Shown here: piece by piece, positions 19,053 through 26,560 of the stretch
How positions within the stretch are numbered: the stretch's first letter is position 1
Layout of the letters: every line of letters begins with the position of its first letter
Source of the DNA: CAZRWH01 sp964603905
GTDB lineage: Bacteria; Patescibacteriota; Gracilibacteria; UBA1369; UBA12470
Reading direction: 5' to 3'
Length of the DNA: 61,515 nt
NCBI GenBank assembly: GCA_964603905.1
Contig: CAZRWH010000004.1
Span: forward strand, 1-61,515
The notes under the pieces: generated by a model
What the model was told of the DNA's origin: nothing
Seen by the model: the letters and a program-made list of their open reading frames with translations, nothing else
Database searches by the model: none
Position numbers and translations under genes: made by a program

Positions 19053-19119
19053 TTTAGTGTTTGTTAAATCGAAATTTATTCTACAGTTTTCCGTGGCTTT
19101 TTGCTAATGTTCAGAACGT
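19053..19119. promoter_or_regulatory. Divergent promoter region
   Basis: A 67-bp divergent spacer. Minus strand: TAGAAT (19078-19083) preceded by TG, predicting a start near 19071 and a 19-nt leader that contains GATTTAAC. Plus strand: an extended -10-like TGCTAATGT (19102-19110) before the GT2 start at 19120. No clear -35 elements are seen. Assignments rest on motif match only. Confidence 0.4.
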
Positions 19120-20046
19120 ATGAAAAGTTTTCGCAATAAAAAAGCACGCCTCGCAGTTGTATTGATCGGATACAACAGTAAGAAATTCCTCAAAACTTGT
19201 TTCGATTCAATTCGCAAGCAAACAATTTTCAAGGAATTAGATGTTATTTTTATAGACAACATATCTCACGATGACTCGGTTGAGTTTGTGATGGAAAAAT
19301 ATCCATGGGTCCGTGTTTTTCAAAACCATTTCAATTTTGGATACGCAGGTGCGGCCAACCAAGGCATCGATTTAACAGGTGCACCTTTTATTAACATCAT
19401 CAATCCGGACATAATTTTGGAGCCGGATTACTTCGAAAAAATACTGAAAAAGATGGGTAAAAACAAAAAAATCTCATCTGCGACAGGAAAACTTCTGCAA
19501 TACGATTTCGCAAAAAAGAAAAGAACGAAAGTCATAGACACAACAGGAATAAAATTCCACGCATCAACGCGTGCAACAGACCGCGGCCAAGGCAAAATCG
19601 ACGAAGGACAATACGACAAAAAGACGGATATCTGGGGCGTGTCTGGAGCATGCCCGGTCTATAGACGAACAGCTCTTGATGCAATAAAAATCAACGGCGA
19701 AGCACACGATTCAAGCTTCTTCATGTACAAGGAAGATGTCGACTTAGCATGGCGTCTTAACAAGGCCGGCTTCCGAGCAATTTACGTCCCAAAGGCAATC
19801 GCATATCACGGAAGAGGAACAGGAATTGCAGATCGTCGCGGCCTCCTCAAGCTACTTCGCAGTCGCAAAGGCTTATCCCGATTCCAAAAGTTCTACTCAT
19901 TCCGAAACCACCAAAAAATGCTCCGAAAAAATCTGACCCTCCGCGATTTCCTACGTCATCCAATTGCGATCACTTTATTCGAAATCACAAGCATCATTAA
20001 TGCGGCGAAGGAAGGGGTGCTTTTCAGTCGCAAGTCGCAAGGATAA
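19120..20046 (+). CDS. GT2 family glycosyltransferase
   Basis: A 308-residue GT-A enzyme. LAVVLIGYNSKKFLKTCFDSI starts the nucleotide-binding fold, VIFIDNISHDDSVEF holds the first donor aspartates, and FINIINPDIILEPDYF carries the NPD (DxD-equivalent) motif. GVSGACPVYRRTAL and FFMYKEDVDLAWRLNKAGF contain the ED acid/base motif, as in rhamnosyltransferase-like GT2 proteins. It ends at the edge of the polysaccharide locus. The last codons (SRKSQG) and the stop are built from heptamer repeats at 20026-20060. Confidence 0.88.
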   Translation: MKSFRNKKARLAVVLIGYNSKKFLKTCFDSIRKQTIFKELDVIFIDNISHDDSVEFVMEKYPWVRVFQNHFNFGYAGAANQGIDLTGAPFINIINPDIILEPDYFEKILKKMGKNKKISSATGKLLQYDFAKKKRTKVIDTTGIKFHASTRATDRGQGKIDEGQYDKKTDIWGVSGACPVYRRTALDAIKINGEAHDSSFFMYKEDVDLAWRLNKAGFRAIYVPKAIAYHGRGTGIADRRGLLKLLRSRKGLSRFQKFYSFRNHQKMLRKNLTLRDFLRHPIAITLFEITSIINAAKEGVLFSRKSQG

Positions 20047-20102
20047 AGTCGCAAGTAGGTGGTGCTTTTTGTGAAATTTAGAATTTGGGACTTGGAATTA
20101 AT
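20026..20102 (+). repeat. Two adjoining heptamer arrays between convergent genes
   Basis: Array 1 (20026-20060): AGTCGCA, AGTCGCA, AGGATAA, AGTCGCA, AGTAGGT. It supplies the C-terminus and stop of the GT2 gene. Array 2 (20075-20102): AATTTAG, AATTTGG, GACTTGG, AATTAAT, reaching the stop of the DUF1385 gene. AGGATAA and AGTCGCA-type units recur at 54303-54337. No hairpin is evident here. Confidence 0.8.
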
Positions 20103-21033
20103 CCCTCTCCAACTCAAGACACCTCTCAAGCGCAGCACATGCAACCTCGATCTGCTTTTCATCAGGCTCACGAGTTGTAATTTTTTGGAACCAAAGGCCT
20201 GGCTTCACAATCGCACGAACAACCAAACTGTCCATATGTTTTGCACTCATTTTTAGAGCTTCATAAGAAACACCGGCAATCAAAGGAAGGTAAGCAATTC
20301 TAACCAAGAATTTCTGTAAAAATGGATCTGGTGCAGGCGCGACAGTATAGATCGCAATACTTATTAAGATAACAAGCATGATGAAGCTAGTTCCACACCT
20401 AGGATGGAATCTAGTCATTTTAGAAACGCTCTTAGGTTCAAGTTTCTTGTCTTCTTCGTAAGCCCAAACTGATTTGTGCTCAGCTCCATGATATTGGAAG
20501 ACCTTGCGGATGTCCGGGAACATAGTGATTCCAACAAGATAAAGCAAAAACATAAAAGTCTTCACGACACCGTCTACCAGATTATAGGCCCAAGTATGGT
20601 CATCAAGATAAGGGACATAATTTGTGCCAAGTTCAGCAATTTTTAAAGGTAAGAACTTAAAAAGAAAAAGCGCAAAAGCAAATACAAAAACCAAGTAAAC
20701 AACGTACCCGATTAAAGCCAGTGCATCTTTCCATTTAGCCCTATCTTTCTTAACAAAATCTTCCTCTCCGGCAACAAACTCATCACTCGAAATATTTAGA
20801 CACTTAATACCGATATACATCGACTCAAATAGGTGAACAAGTCCACGAATTATAGGAAGCCCGAGGACTTTATACCGACGTGTCACGCTAATATATTTGT
20901 CGTCACGAACCTTAATCCGACCGTCTTCTTTTCGGACGGCGACAGCGTAATGATTAGGGGATCGCATCATCACACCTTCGAGAACAGCTTGTCCTCCGAT
21001 GGCGAAATCTATCTTTTGCTTTTTATTTTTCAT
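20098..21033 (-). CDS. DUF1385 (YqhQ-like) membrane protein
   Basis: A 311-residue protein with the DUF1385 hallmark IGGQAVLEGVMMRSP near residues 12-26, membrane segments around 108-130 and 155-170, and the conserved block FQYHGAEHKSVWAYEE and FHPRCGTSFIMLVILISIAIY. The family is widespread in Firmicutes and CPR, with no settled biochemical role. The leader has the related hexamer TTAAAC 8 nt before the ATG. It is divergent from the amidohydrolase gene and converges on the GT2 gene. Confidence 0.88.
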   Translation of the reverse strand: MKNKKQKIDFAIGGQAVLEGVMMRSPNHYAVAVRKEDGRIKVRDDKYISVTRRYKVLGLPIIRGLVHLFESMYIGIKCLNISSDEFVAGEEDFVKKDRAKWKDALALIGYVVYLVFVFAFALFLFKFLPLKIAELGTNYVPYLDDHTWAYNLVDGVVKTFMFLLYLVGITMFPDIRKVFQYHGAEHKSVWAYEEDKKLEPKSVSKMTRFHPRCGTSFIMLVILISIAIYTVAPAPDPFLQKFLVRIAYLPLIAGVSYEALKMSAKHMDSLVVRAIVKPGLWFQKITTREPDEKQIEVACAALERCLELERD

Positions 21034-21078
21034 GTTTTAGGGTTTAACGTGCTCAGAAACTACCATATTTTATCAATA

Positions 21079-21114
21079 TTGCCTACAGCGAGTTAACATC
21101 GTATAATCTGTAAT
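21079..21114 (+). promoter_or_regulatory. Promoter predicted to give a leaderless mRNA
   Basis: TTGCCT (21079-21084, 4 of 6 to consensus), a 17-nt spacer and a perfect TATAAT (21102-21107). The ATG of the amidohydrolase begins at 21115, 7 nt after the -10 box, exactly where transcription would be expected to start. No ribosome-binding site can fit. Confidence 0.7.
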
Positions 21115-22098
21115 ATGAAAAATAAAAAAGATTTCTTCTCGCATCCTATATCAGGACTAGCAATTCTGATTGTTATTTCGGTGATTTTGGCAATCAAAAT
21201 AGCTCCTTGGACAATAAGTATGAAAGAGGTGGACCCGCTTGATTATCAAATCATCAATGTTCACGAGGCAATTGGCGAAGAAGAAGATACCTATCAGCTT
21301 TTGACGGTGATGAACCAAACAAACGTTCAATCAACAGTACTAGTGGGTAGTCCAGACGAGATTTTTAACTACACCGGCCGAGCAACTTTTTCAAACGAAG
21401 ACACAAACAACAGTCTTGTTTTAGAGATGGCAGAGAGTGAACGCTTTTACGCTTTTTGTACGATAGACCCTTACGAAGCACACAAAGAAGAGGCGGTAGC
21501 CAAATGTATCGAGAACGGTGGATCGGGGATCAAACTTTATAACGGGCACTCTTATTTTTACGAATATCCGTTAGATGACAACCAGCTACTAGAAGTTTAC
21601 AAATATGCAGAAGAGAACGATGTCCCTGTCATGCTTCACGTAAACATAGGTGACTACCTTGATCAATTCGAGAATGTTTTGACTCTTTATCCAGACATGA
21701 CAGTTATTTGTCCTCATTTCTGCTTGTCTTCAAAGAGTCCAAATCAATTAGACAAACTTCTAAATAAATACCCTAATCTATATGTCGATATAAGCTTCGG
21801 TCACAAAGATTATTTGGTAGAGGGATTAACCAGGATTTCTGAAAATATTGAGGTTTTCCAAGAACTTTTCTATAGGCACGCAGACAAATTCTTGTTTGGT
21901 ACGTTCACTGTATTTGACGGCGACTCAGAAAAAACAACTCAGTGGTTGGTCGACACATATCAAACTTACCGCGATCTGTTAGAAATGGAATCTTACGAAA
22001 CGTTCCACATAAAAGGGGAGACATTGAATGGACTAGGGTTGGATTCAGACATGTTGAAAAAAATCTACGAAACCAACTGGGCAGATTTACTATCTTAG
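21115..22098 (+). CDS. Membrane-anchored amidohydrolase family protein
   Basis: A 327-residue protein with one N-terminal membrane anchor (residues 14-32) and an amidohydrolase_2-type TIM-barrel domain: INVHEAI near 45-51 in place of the usual DxH/HxH, GSGIKLYN near 140-147, VPVMLHVNIGD near 171-181, ICPHFCLS near 200-207 and FGTFTVFDGD near 263-272. The histidines at the strand ends fit metal ligands, but the first motif is incomplete, so activity is uncertain. Substrate unknown. Transcribed from a likely leaderless promoter; the 3' end overlaps mscS by 9 nt. Confidence 0.75.
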   Translation: MKNKKDFFSHPISGLAILIVISVILAIKIAPWTISMKEVDPLDYQIINVHEAIGEEEDTYQLLTVMNQTNVQSTVLVGSPDEIFNYTGRATFSNEDTNNSLVLEMAESERFYAFCTIDPYEAHKEEAVAKCIENGGSGIKLYNGHSYFYEYPLDDNQLLEVYKYAEENDVPVMLHVNIGDYLDQFENVLTLYPDMTVICPHFCLSSKSPNQLDKLLNKYPNLYVDISFGHKDYLVEGLTRISENIEVFQELFYRHADKFLFGTFTVFDGDSEKTTQWLVDTYQTYRDLLEMESYETFHIKGETLNGLGLDSDMLKKIYETNWADLLS

Positions 22099-23439
22099 AA
22101 ACGAAGAACCGTCGACATCTTGAGGCTCAGATGAAGTCTCTGTTTTTGCGATCGGCTGATTACCACTGTCCACTGTCGTCTGTCCACTGTTCACTACCGA
22201 TGTAGGTTGAGTAGTAATATCCCATTGTTTCATTTCCGGCTGAGGGGCTGGACTTGGCGCGGGAATAGGTTCTGTTGCAACCTCAGAAGTTTGTTCTGTC
22301 GCCACATCTTCACTGTTCACTGTCATCTGTTCACTGTCCACTTCTGCCGCTTCCTGCTCATTACTGACTGCTGACTCCGCAATATCCTCAAGGTCAACAT
22401 GCTCAGTATGTGAGTCTCCACGAGCATATTCCGCTTGTAAATGTGTGTTTGCGGCGTCTTTCTGCGCTTGATCAGACTGAGCTTGGATTTGCTCCATTTT
22501 GTGCTGTTTTATCTCCTCTTGAGTCATCGAATATGTTGGGATAACAGTCTTTTCATTCGCTTTGTCAAAAACCAATGTTCGAATCGGGAATGGAATATTA
22601 ATACCGGCTTCGTCGAGAGCGATCTTTAATTGTTCAATTATTTCAGATTTAATGTCGATCCATTTATCTTTTGATTGTACCCAAAACCTAACTTTGAAGT
22701 TGATAGAACTATCAGAAAACTCATCAAGTACAACAGCAGGAGAAGGCTCTTTGAGAACTTTTGCATGATGGTGAAGAACGCCAAGCATAACATTTGTAGC
22801 CTTTTTTAAATCTGTTCGATATTCAACACCAACAGGGATCTCAATCCTTCGGAAAGGATTTGTTGTGTAGCTGATGACCTGATTTGTAAATAGATCAGAG
22901 TTAGGGACGATAATCTTTGTTCCATCTAATGCTTGCAAAATTGTCGCACGCGACTGGATCTCTTGTACTTTTCCAAGTGTTCCATTTACTTCTATAAAAT
23001 CTCCGATAGCAAACTGTCTAGCAGCCAAAATCATTACACCAGAGAAGAAATTCATAATAATATCCTGGAGCGCAAAACCGATACCGAAACCAACAGAAGC
23101 AACTATAACAGTAAGGTCGATACCTCCAACTTTCAGGCCGATCGTAAGACCAACAGCCAAAACAACAACGTAAGTGGCGCGTCCAACTAGAACAAGAACC
23201 TCTTCATGCTCATCTCCCATCTTGTCAGCAACACGGTCTACAACAAGACGCTTAACCATCTTCGCAAAATAGAAAGCAAAGACAACAACGATAATCGCAG
23301 CAGCCCAGTTGTCTAGTCGATCCCACAGGAACGAAAGAAAAGATGTTACAGCCTCTTCGCTTTGAGCAGCAGTCTCTGTGCTTTTGGTTGTGAGAGACGC
23401 AGCTTCCGCAATCGGGACTAGGAAATGTAATAAATTCAT
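22090..23439 (-). CDS. mscS: MscS family mechanosensitive channel
   Basis: A 449-residue channel. After a signal-like start come membrane segments (about 45-62, 80-102, 108-125) and the pore helix VGFGIGFALQDIIMNFFSGV, then the beta domain (FAIGDFIEVNGTLGKVQEI, KIIVPNSDLFTNQVISY) and the cytoplasmic alpha/beta domain to about residue 290. It releases solutes under osmotic shock. The last 140 residues are low-complexity, and two parts are translations of heptamer arrays (22163-22197, 22310-22377), giving 7-residue repeats such as VDSEQMT, VNSEDVA, VNSGQTT. Confidence 0.9.
   Translation of the reverse strand: MNLLHFLVPIAEAASLTTKSTETAAQSEEAVTSFLSFLWDRLDNWAAAIIVVVFAFYFAKMVKRLVVDRVADKMGDEHEEVLVLVGRATYVVVLAVGLTIGLKVGGIDLTVIVASVGFGIGFALQDIIMNFFSGVMILAARQFAIGDFIEVNGTLGKVQEIQSRATILQALDGTKIIVPNSDLFTNQVISYTTNPFRRIEIPVGVEYRTDLKKATNVMLGVLHHHAKVLKEPSPAVVLDEFSDSSINFKVRFWVQSKDKWIDIKSEIIEQLKIALDEAGINIPFPIRTLVFDKANEKTVIPTYSMTQEEIKQHKMEQIQAQSDQAQKDAANTHLQAEYARGDSHTEHVDLEDIAESAVSNEQEAAEVDSEQMTVNSEDVATEQTSEVATEPIPAPSPAPQPEMKQWDITTQPTSVVNSGQTTVDSGNQPIAKTETSSEPQDVDGSSFLR
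22163..22197 (+). repeat. Heptamer array inside mscS 3' region
   Basis: CCACTGT, CCACTGT, CGTCTGT, CCACTGT, TCACTAC. The array is translated on the minus strand as part of the MscS tail; three heptamers equal seven codons, so any frame gives a 7-residue peptide repeat. The stretch just before it (22151-22162) may be a decayed hairpin arm. Confidence 0.85.
22310..22377 (+). repeat. Heptamer arrays inside mscS
   Basis: TCACTGT, TCACTGT, CATCTGT, TCACTGT, CCACTTC (22310-22344), then after 12 nt CTCATTA, CTGACTG, CTGACTC (22357-22377). Translated on the minus strand into acidic, S/T/E/Q-rich peptide. Same unit family as the arrays at 12905, 22163 and 42158. Confidence 0.8.
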
Positions 23440-23544
23440 GGATTTAAGGTTCTGAAATATCAGTTAATTATAACAGATATAGCGTTGGATTTCAATGCCC
23501 AGGTAGTATAAAATGCACCTGCATACAATTTAACAACCAACACT

Positions 23545-24318
23545 ATGGACGTAATAATAGGCGCTCTATTCGGGCCAGGTCTGATTATCGGAATTTTCTT
23601 GCTTGTTGCACTTATCAAGCAGGTCAACGAATACGAACGTGGAGTGATGTTCACTCTCGGTAAGTATTCAGGGACCAAAATGCCTGGATGGCGACTCGTA
23701 ATCCCGATTTTTCAAGCAATGAAGAAGGTCGACATCCGTATCAAAGCGGTCGACGTTCCAGATCAGGAAGCACTTACAAAGGACAATATCTCGGTTCAAA
23801 TCAACGCGGTTATCTACTACAAGGTTTCAGATGCAGCGAAGGCGATTATCCAGGTTGAGAATTTCTACTATGCGACAAGTCAACTTGCTCAAACAACGAT
23901 GCGTAACATTGTTGGTGAGACAACTCTGGATCATCTTCTTCAAAACCGTGAAGAGATCTCGGACAGTATCAGAAATATTGTTGAGAAAGCTACAGATCCA
24001 TGGGGAATTACAGTAGAGAATGTTGAGCTAAAAGACATCATCCTGCCGGAGAACATGAAGCGAACAATCGCGAAAGAGGCGGAAGCTGAGCGAGAACGTA
24101 GAGCGGTTGTTATCAAGGCAGAAGGTGAGGTCCAAGCAGCAGACAATATGGCAAAAGCGGCACGAACTATGGGAGAAGCTCCTGGTGCACTTCATCTAAG
24201 AACACTTCAATCTATAAACGACCTGTCTTCAGATCAATCAAACACAACGATCTGGATGGTGCCAATCGAAGGTCTAGAAGCCCTTAAGGCAATGGCAGGA
24301 CAAGTTGTTAAAAAATGA
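23545..24318 (+). CDS. SPFH/Band 7 stomatin-like protein (slipin)
   Basis: A 257-residue prohibitin/stomatin-family protein: one N-terminal membrane segment (2-25), then the slipin core NEYERGVMFTLGKYSG, VDVPDQEALTKDNISVQINAV, AQTTMRNIVGETTLDHLL, WGITVENVELKDI and the coiled-coil EAEAERERRAVVIKAEGE. Such proteins form membrane microdomain scaffolds. No NfeD partner is seen. TTTAAC lies 10 nt upstream of the ATG. The stop overlaps the aroE start by 4 nt (ATGA), so the two are translated together. Confidence 0.92.
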   Translation: MDVIIGALFGPGLIIGIFLLVALIKQVNEYERGVMFTLGKYSGTKMPGWRLVIPIFQAMKKVDIRIKAVDVPDQEALTKDNISVQINAVIYYKVSDAAKAIIQVENFYYATSQLAQTTMRNIVGETTLDHLLQNREEISDSIRNIVEKATDPWGITVENVELKDIILPENMKRTIAKEAEAERERRAVVIKAEGEVQAADNMAKAARTMGEAPGALHLRTLQSINDLSSDQSNTTIWMVPIEGLEALKAMAGQVVKK

Positions 24319-24931
24319 TAAAAAGATACGCAGTAATCGGACATCCAGTCGAGCACTCACTTTCACCGGTGATGCAGAACGCCGCATTTAAATATGCGAA
24401 TATTGATGCTGAATATATTGCAATCGACGTGCAGCCTAAAGATCTCAGTAGCTTCATGAAGGTTCTTTATAAAGAAAACATTTACGGACTCAACGTAACA
24501 ATGCCTCACAAAGAAGCGATTCGGCAGTACGTCACCCCAGATGAAGTGGCTCAAAAAGTTGATGCAATAAACACGGTTTACAGAGAAAAAGATAAGTTTT
24601 TTGGAACAAACACAGACTGGCGAGGAATCGTAGATCCTCTCAAGGCGGTAACAAAGCTAAAAGACAAAAAAGTAACAATTCTAGGAGCCGGTGGCGCTGC
24701 AAAAGCTGCATGTTATGGGCTTTTTAAAGAAGGTGCAGATGTAACTATTTGGAACCGAACACCTGAAAAAGCACACCAACTTGCAGAAAGATGGGGCTTT
24801 AGGGGAAGCGAAGACATAAATGAAGCAGAAATAATAATCAACTGCACGCCAGTTGGTCTCGAAGAACCAAACGAATCCCCAGTTTTGCCAGAAGTATTCA
24901 AATACACTGAGATAGCATTCGACGCAGTTTA
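24315..24931 (+). CDS. aroE: Shikimate dehydrogenase, 3' end lost in gap
   Basis: 205 residues remain of a normal 265-280. The shikimate-binding SLSP (residues 15-18), catalytic lysine in NVTMPHK, catalytic aspartate in GTNTDWRG, NADP loop GAGGAAKAA and NRTPEKA are all visible. It reduces 3-dehydroshikimate to shikimate in aromatic amino-acid synthesis; no other shikimate gene is in the window. The ATG overlaps the stomatin stop. The C-terminus falls in the gap at 24932-25031. Confidence 0.93.
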
Positions 24932-25031
24932 NNNNNNNNNNNNNNNNNNNNNNNNNNNNNNNNNNNNNNNNNNNNNNNNNNNNNNNNNNNNNNNNNNNNN
25001 NNNNNNNNNNNNNNNNNNNNNNNNNNNNNNN
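24932..25031. other. Assembly gap (100 N)
   Basis: A 100-N run, by convention a gap of unknown length. It cuts the 3' end of aroE (plus strand) and the 3' end of the membrane-protein gene (minus strand). Confidence 0.98.
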
Positions 25032-25813
25032 TTCCCAATGAACTCCGCCCCCTCATAATCGGTCTTGCTATCCAGAACATCTTGTTCAGTTATTTTCTCT
25101 TCAACAACAGGGTCGGTATCGTGACCGTATTTAACGTATTTGCTCAAGAAATCAACGCCATAAGAGTCATATACAAAACGGTATCCCATTCCGATTAATC
25201 CATTCATCAGTCCGATCATTAGCCATATAACAGGTAGTGCCGCAAACAGAAGGATCGTTCCGTTATCTCCAGCTAATTTATAAAGCGCAAAATTTAAAAT
25301 ACTCGCAAAAACCAACCCAAAAATAACATTATAAACTCCAAGTAGTGCATATTTCGCATCCGACAAAATTTCCAAAATCAAAGAACTAGCAATAATACCA
25401 AGCAATATCTGCAGAACTGCAATTAGTGCCATCATCTCAGTACTGAAACTTGATACGATAATGTACACCGGCGCCATCAGGATCAAGATGACAAGATTCA
25501 CCACAAAAACCTGGTAAATCGTCGAAAAAAGAGCTTTGTACTTAGACCGATCGGTAAGACCAATCAGCGTTGTACTCACAACATTCGAGAGACAACTACT
25601 CAAGAAAACCACAGCCATGAAGACAAAGATAACCAGCGGATTTAGAGTGCCCTCACTACCGCTAATCGACGACAGAACAGAAGCACCGAGGAAAACTGCG
25701 ATCAAAAGAACGGCAGTTCCAACAATACCTCCTCCAAGACCTGCTAAAGAGAGAAGCCCAAGAGTCAAAGGTGTGACTTTTCTAGGACCCAAAGTAGCTT
25801 TTGTACCTTCCAT
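25032..25813 (-). CDS. Polytopic membrane protein of unknown function, 3' end lost in gap
   Basis: About 260 residues from the ATG at 25813 (MEGTKATLG); a longer reading to 25900 would run into lspA. Five or six hydrophobic segments are present (about 20-45, 58-78, 95-120, 130-150, 165-185, 195-215), followed by a charged cytoplasmic tail. The arrangement resembles YIP1-like or DUF4013-like proteins, but no diagnostic motif is visible. The start lies 4 nt after the lspA stop, so it is probably in the same operon. Confidence 0.7.
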
Positions 25814-25817
25814 AGTT

Positions 25818-26276
25818 TTATTTTTTATTTTTACTGATGACAATTTTATCATACAGAACAAAAAGTGCCACCACGCCAAGCACAATAGTTGTATCGGCAA
25901 GATTAAAAATCGGCCATTTCCAGATAGAAATATAGTCGATTACAAATCCATAAAGTGCTCGATCAAATAGATTTCCAAGAGATCCACCAATCAAAAAACC
26001 GAATATCAAAGGACTCCAATAAGTTTTCCAATCAAAAAATCGGCCAGCTAAATGAGATCCCACGCCAAGAAAAGCAATTGTCACGATAATTATAAACCCC
26101 ATAGGAATCGGCAAACTGAAAGCAACTCCAGTGTTTTCGCTGTAAACAAGCTCGATCCACCCTGGAATCAGTTCGAAATTCACTCCAATCGCAAGCCGTT
26201 TAAGCAGGAAATCAATCCCGAAAATAAGGAGCGCAAGTCCAATACCAATTAGCTTGTTTTTGATTTCTTTATTCAT
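25818..26276 (-). CDS. lspA: Lipoprotein signal peptidase
   Basis: A 152-residue aspartyl protease with four membrane segments. The family boxes are clear: SENTGVAFSL near 47-56, GGSLGNLFDRALYGFVIDYI near 97-116 with the first catalytic aspartate in the GNLFDR/VID region, and FNLADTTIVLG near 124-134 with the second. It cleaves diacylated prolipoproteins before the lipobox cysteine, and at least four lipoproteins are encoded in this window. No Lgt gene is seen here. Confidence 0.94.
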   Translation of the reverse strand: MNKEIKNKLIGIGLALLIFGIDFLLKRLAIGVNFELIPGWIELVYSENTGVAFSLPIPMGFIIIVTIAFLGVGSHLAGRFFDWKTYWSPLIFGFLIGGSLGNLFDRALYGFVIDYISIWKWPIFNLADTTIVLGVVALFVLYDKIVISKNKK

Positions 26277-26283
26277 CGGGGCT

Positions 26284-26454
26284 GATTTTACACAAAATCG
26301 CAGCCTCAGTCGATAGGCGCAAAAGAAAAGTTGATTGGCTCAAGCCAAATTATAAATAAGAGTAGTTTCATCTTCCAAACCTCGCACATAACCGATAAGA
26401 TATGATCGGTTTTTTTGATAAACGAAAAACCGTTCGCAAAAATAAATCCTAACT
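26284..26454 (+). promoter_or_regulatory. Intergenic region with overlapping alternative hairpins
   Basis: Part of the 284-bp gene-free spacer between lspA and ftsW. Hairpin 1 (26390-26416): AACCGAT / ATCGGTT with an 8-nt loop and seven T, a plus-strand intrinsic terminator. Hairpin 2 (26407-26432): CGGTTTTT / AAAAACCG, which uses the same CGGTT and so excludes hairpin 1. Smaller stems lie at 26284-26299 (GATTTT/AAAATC) and 26335-26348 (TTGGC/GCCAA). The layout could be an attenuator for the ftsW operon; no ligand or leader peptide is evident. Confidence 0.45.
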
Positions 26455-26560
26455 TGCGCGAAGCGCACCACAAACTTGCGACTTGTGACTAAAATTAAAA
26501 ACGTTTTCGCGTCAGCAAAAACACCATGACTACAACTACCACTACTCGCTACCACTACCT
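26455..26560 (+). repeat. Two tandem hairpin-heptamer elements ending at the ftsW start
   Basis: Element 1: hairpin TGCGC-GAA-GCGCA (26455-26467), CCAC, then AACTTGC, GACTTGT, GACTAAA (26473-26493). Element 2: hairpin GTTTTCGC-GTCA-GCAAAAAC (26503-26522, one mismatch), ACCAT, then CTAC-rich units (GACTACA, ACTACCA, CTACTCG, CTACCAC) up to base 26560, immediately before the ftsW ATG. Confidence 0.8.

Noticed and set aside
26340..26555. 71-codon minus-strand open frame between lspA and ftsW
   Set aside because: It is a translation of hairpin-heptamer elements and of the terminator region, has no leader signal, and its composition is unlike the real proteins.
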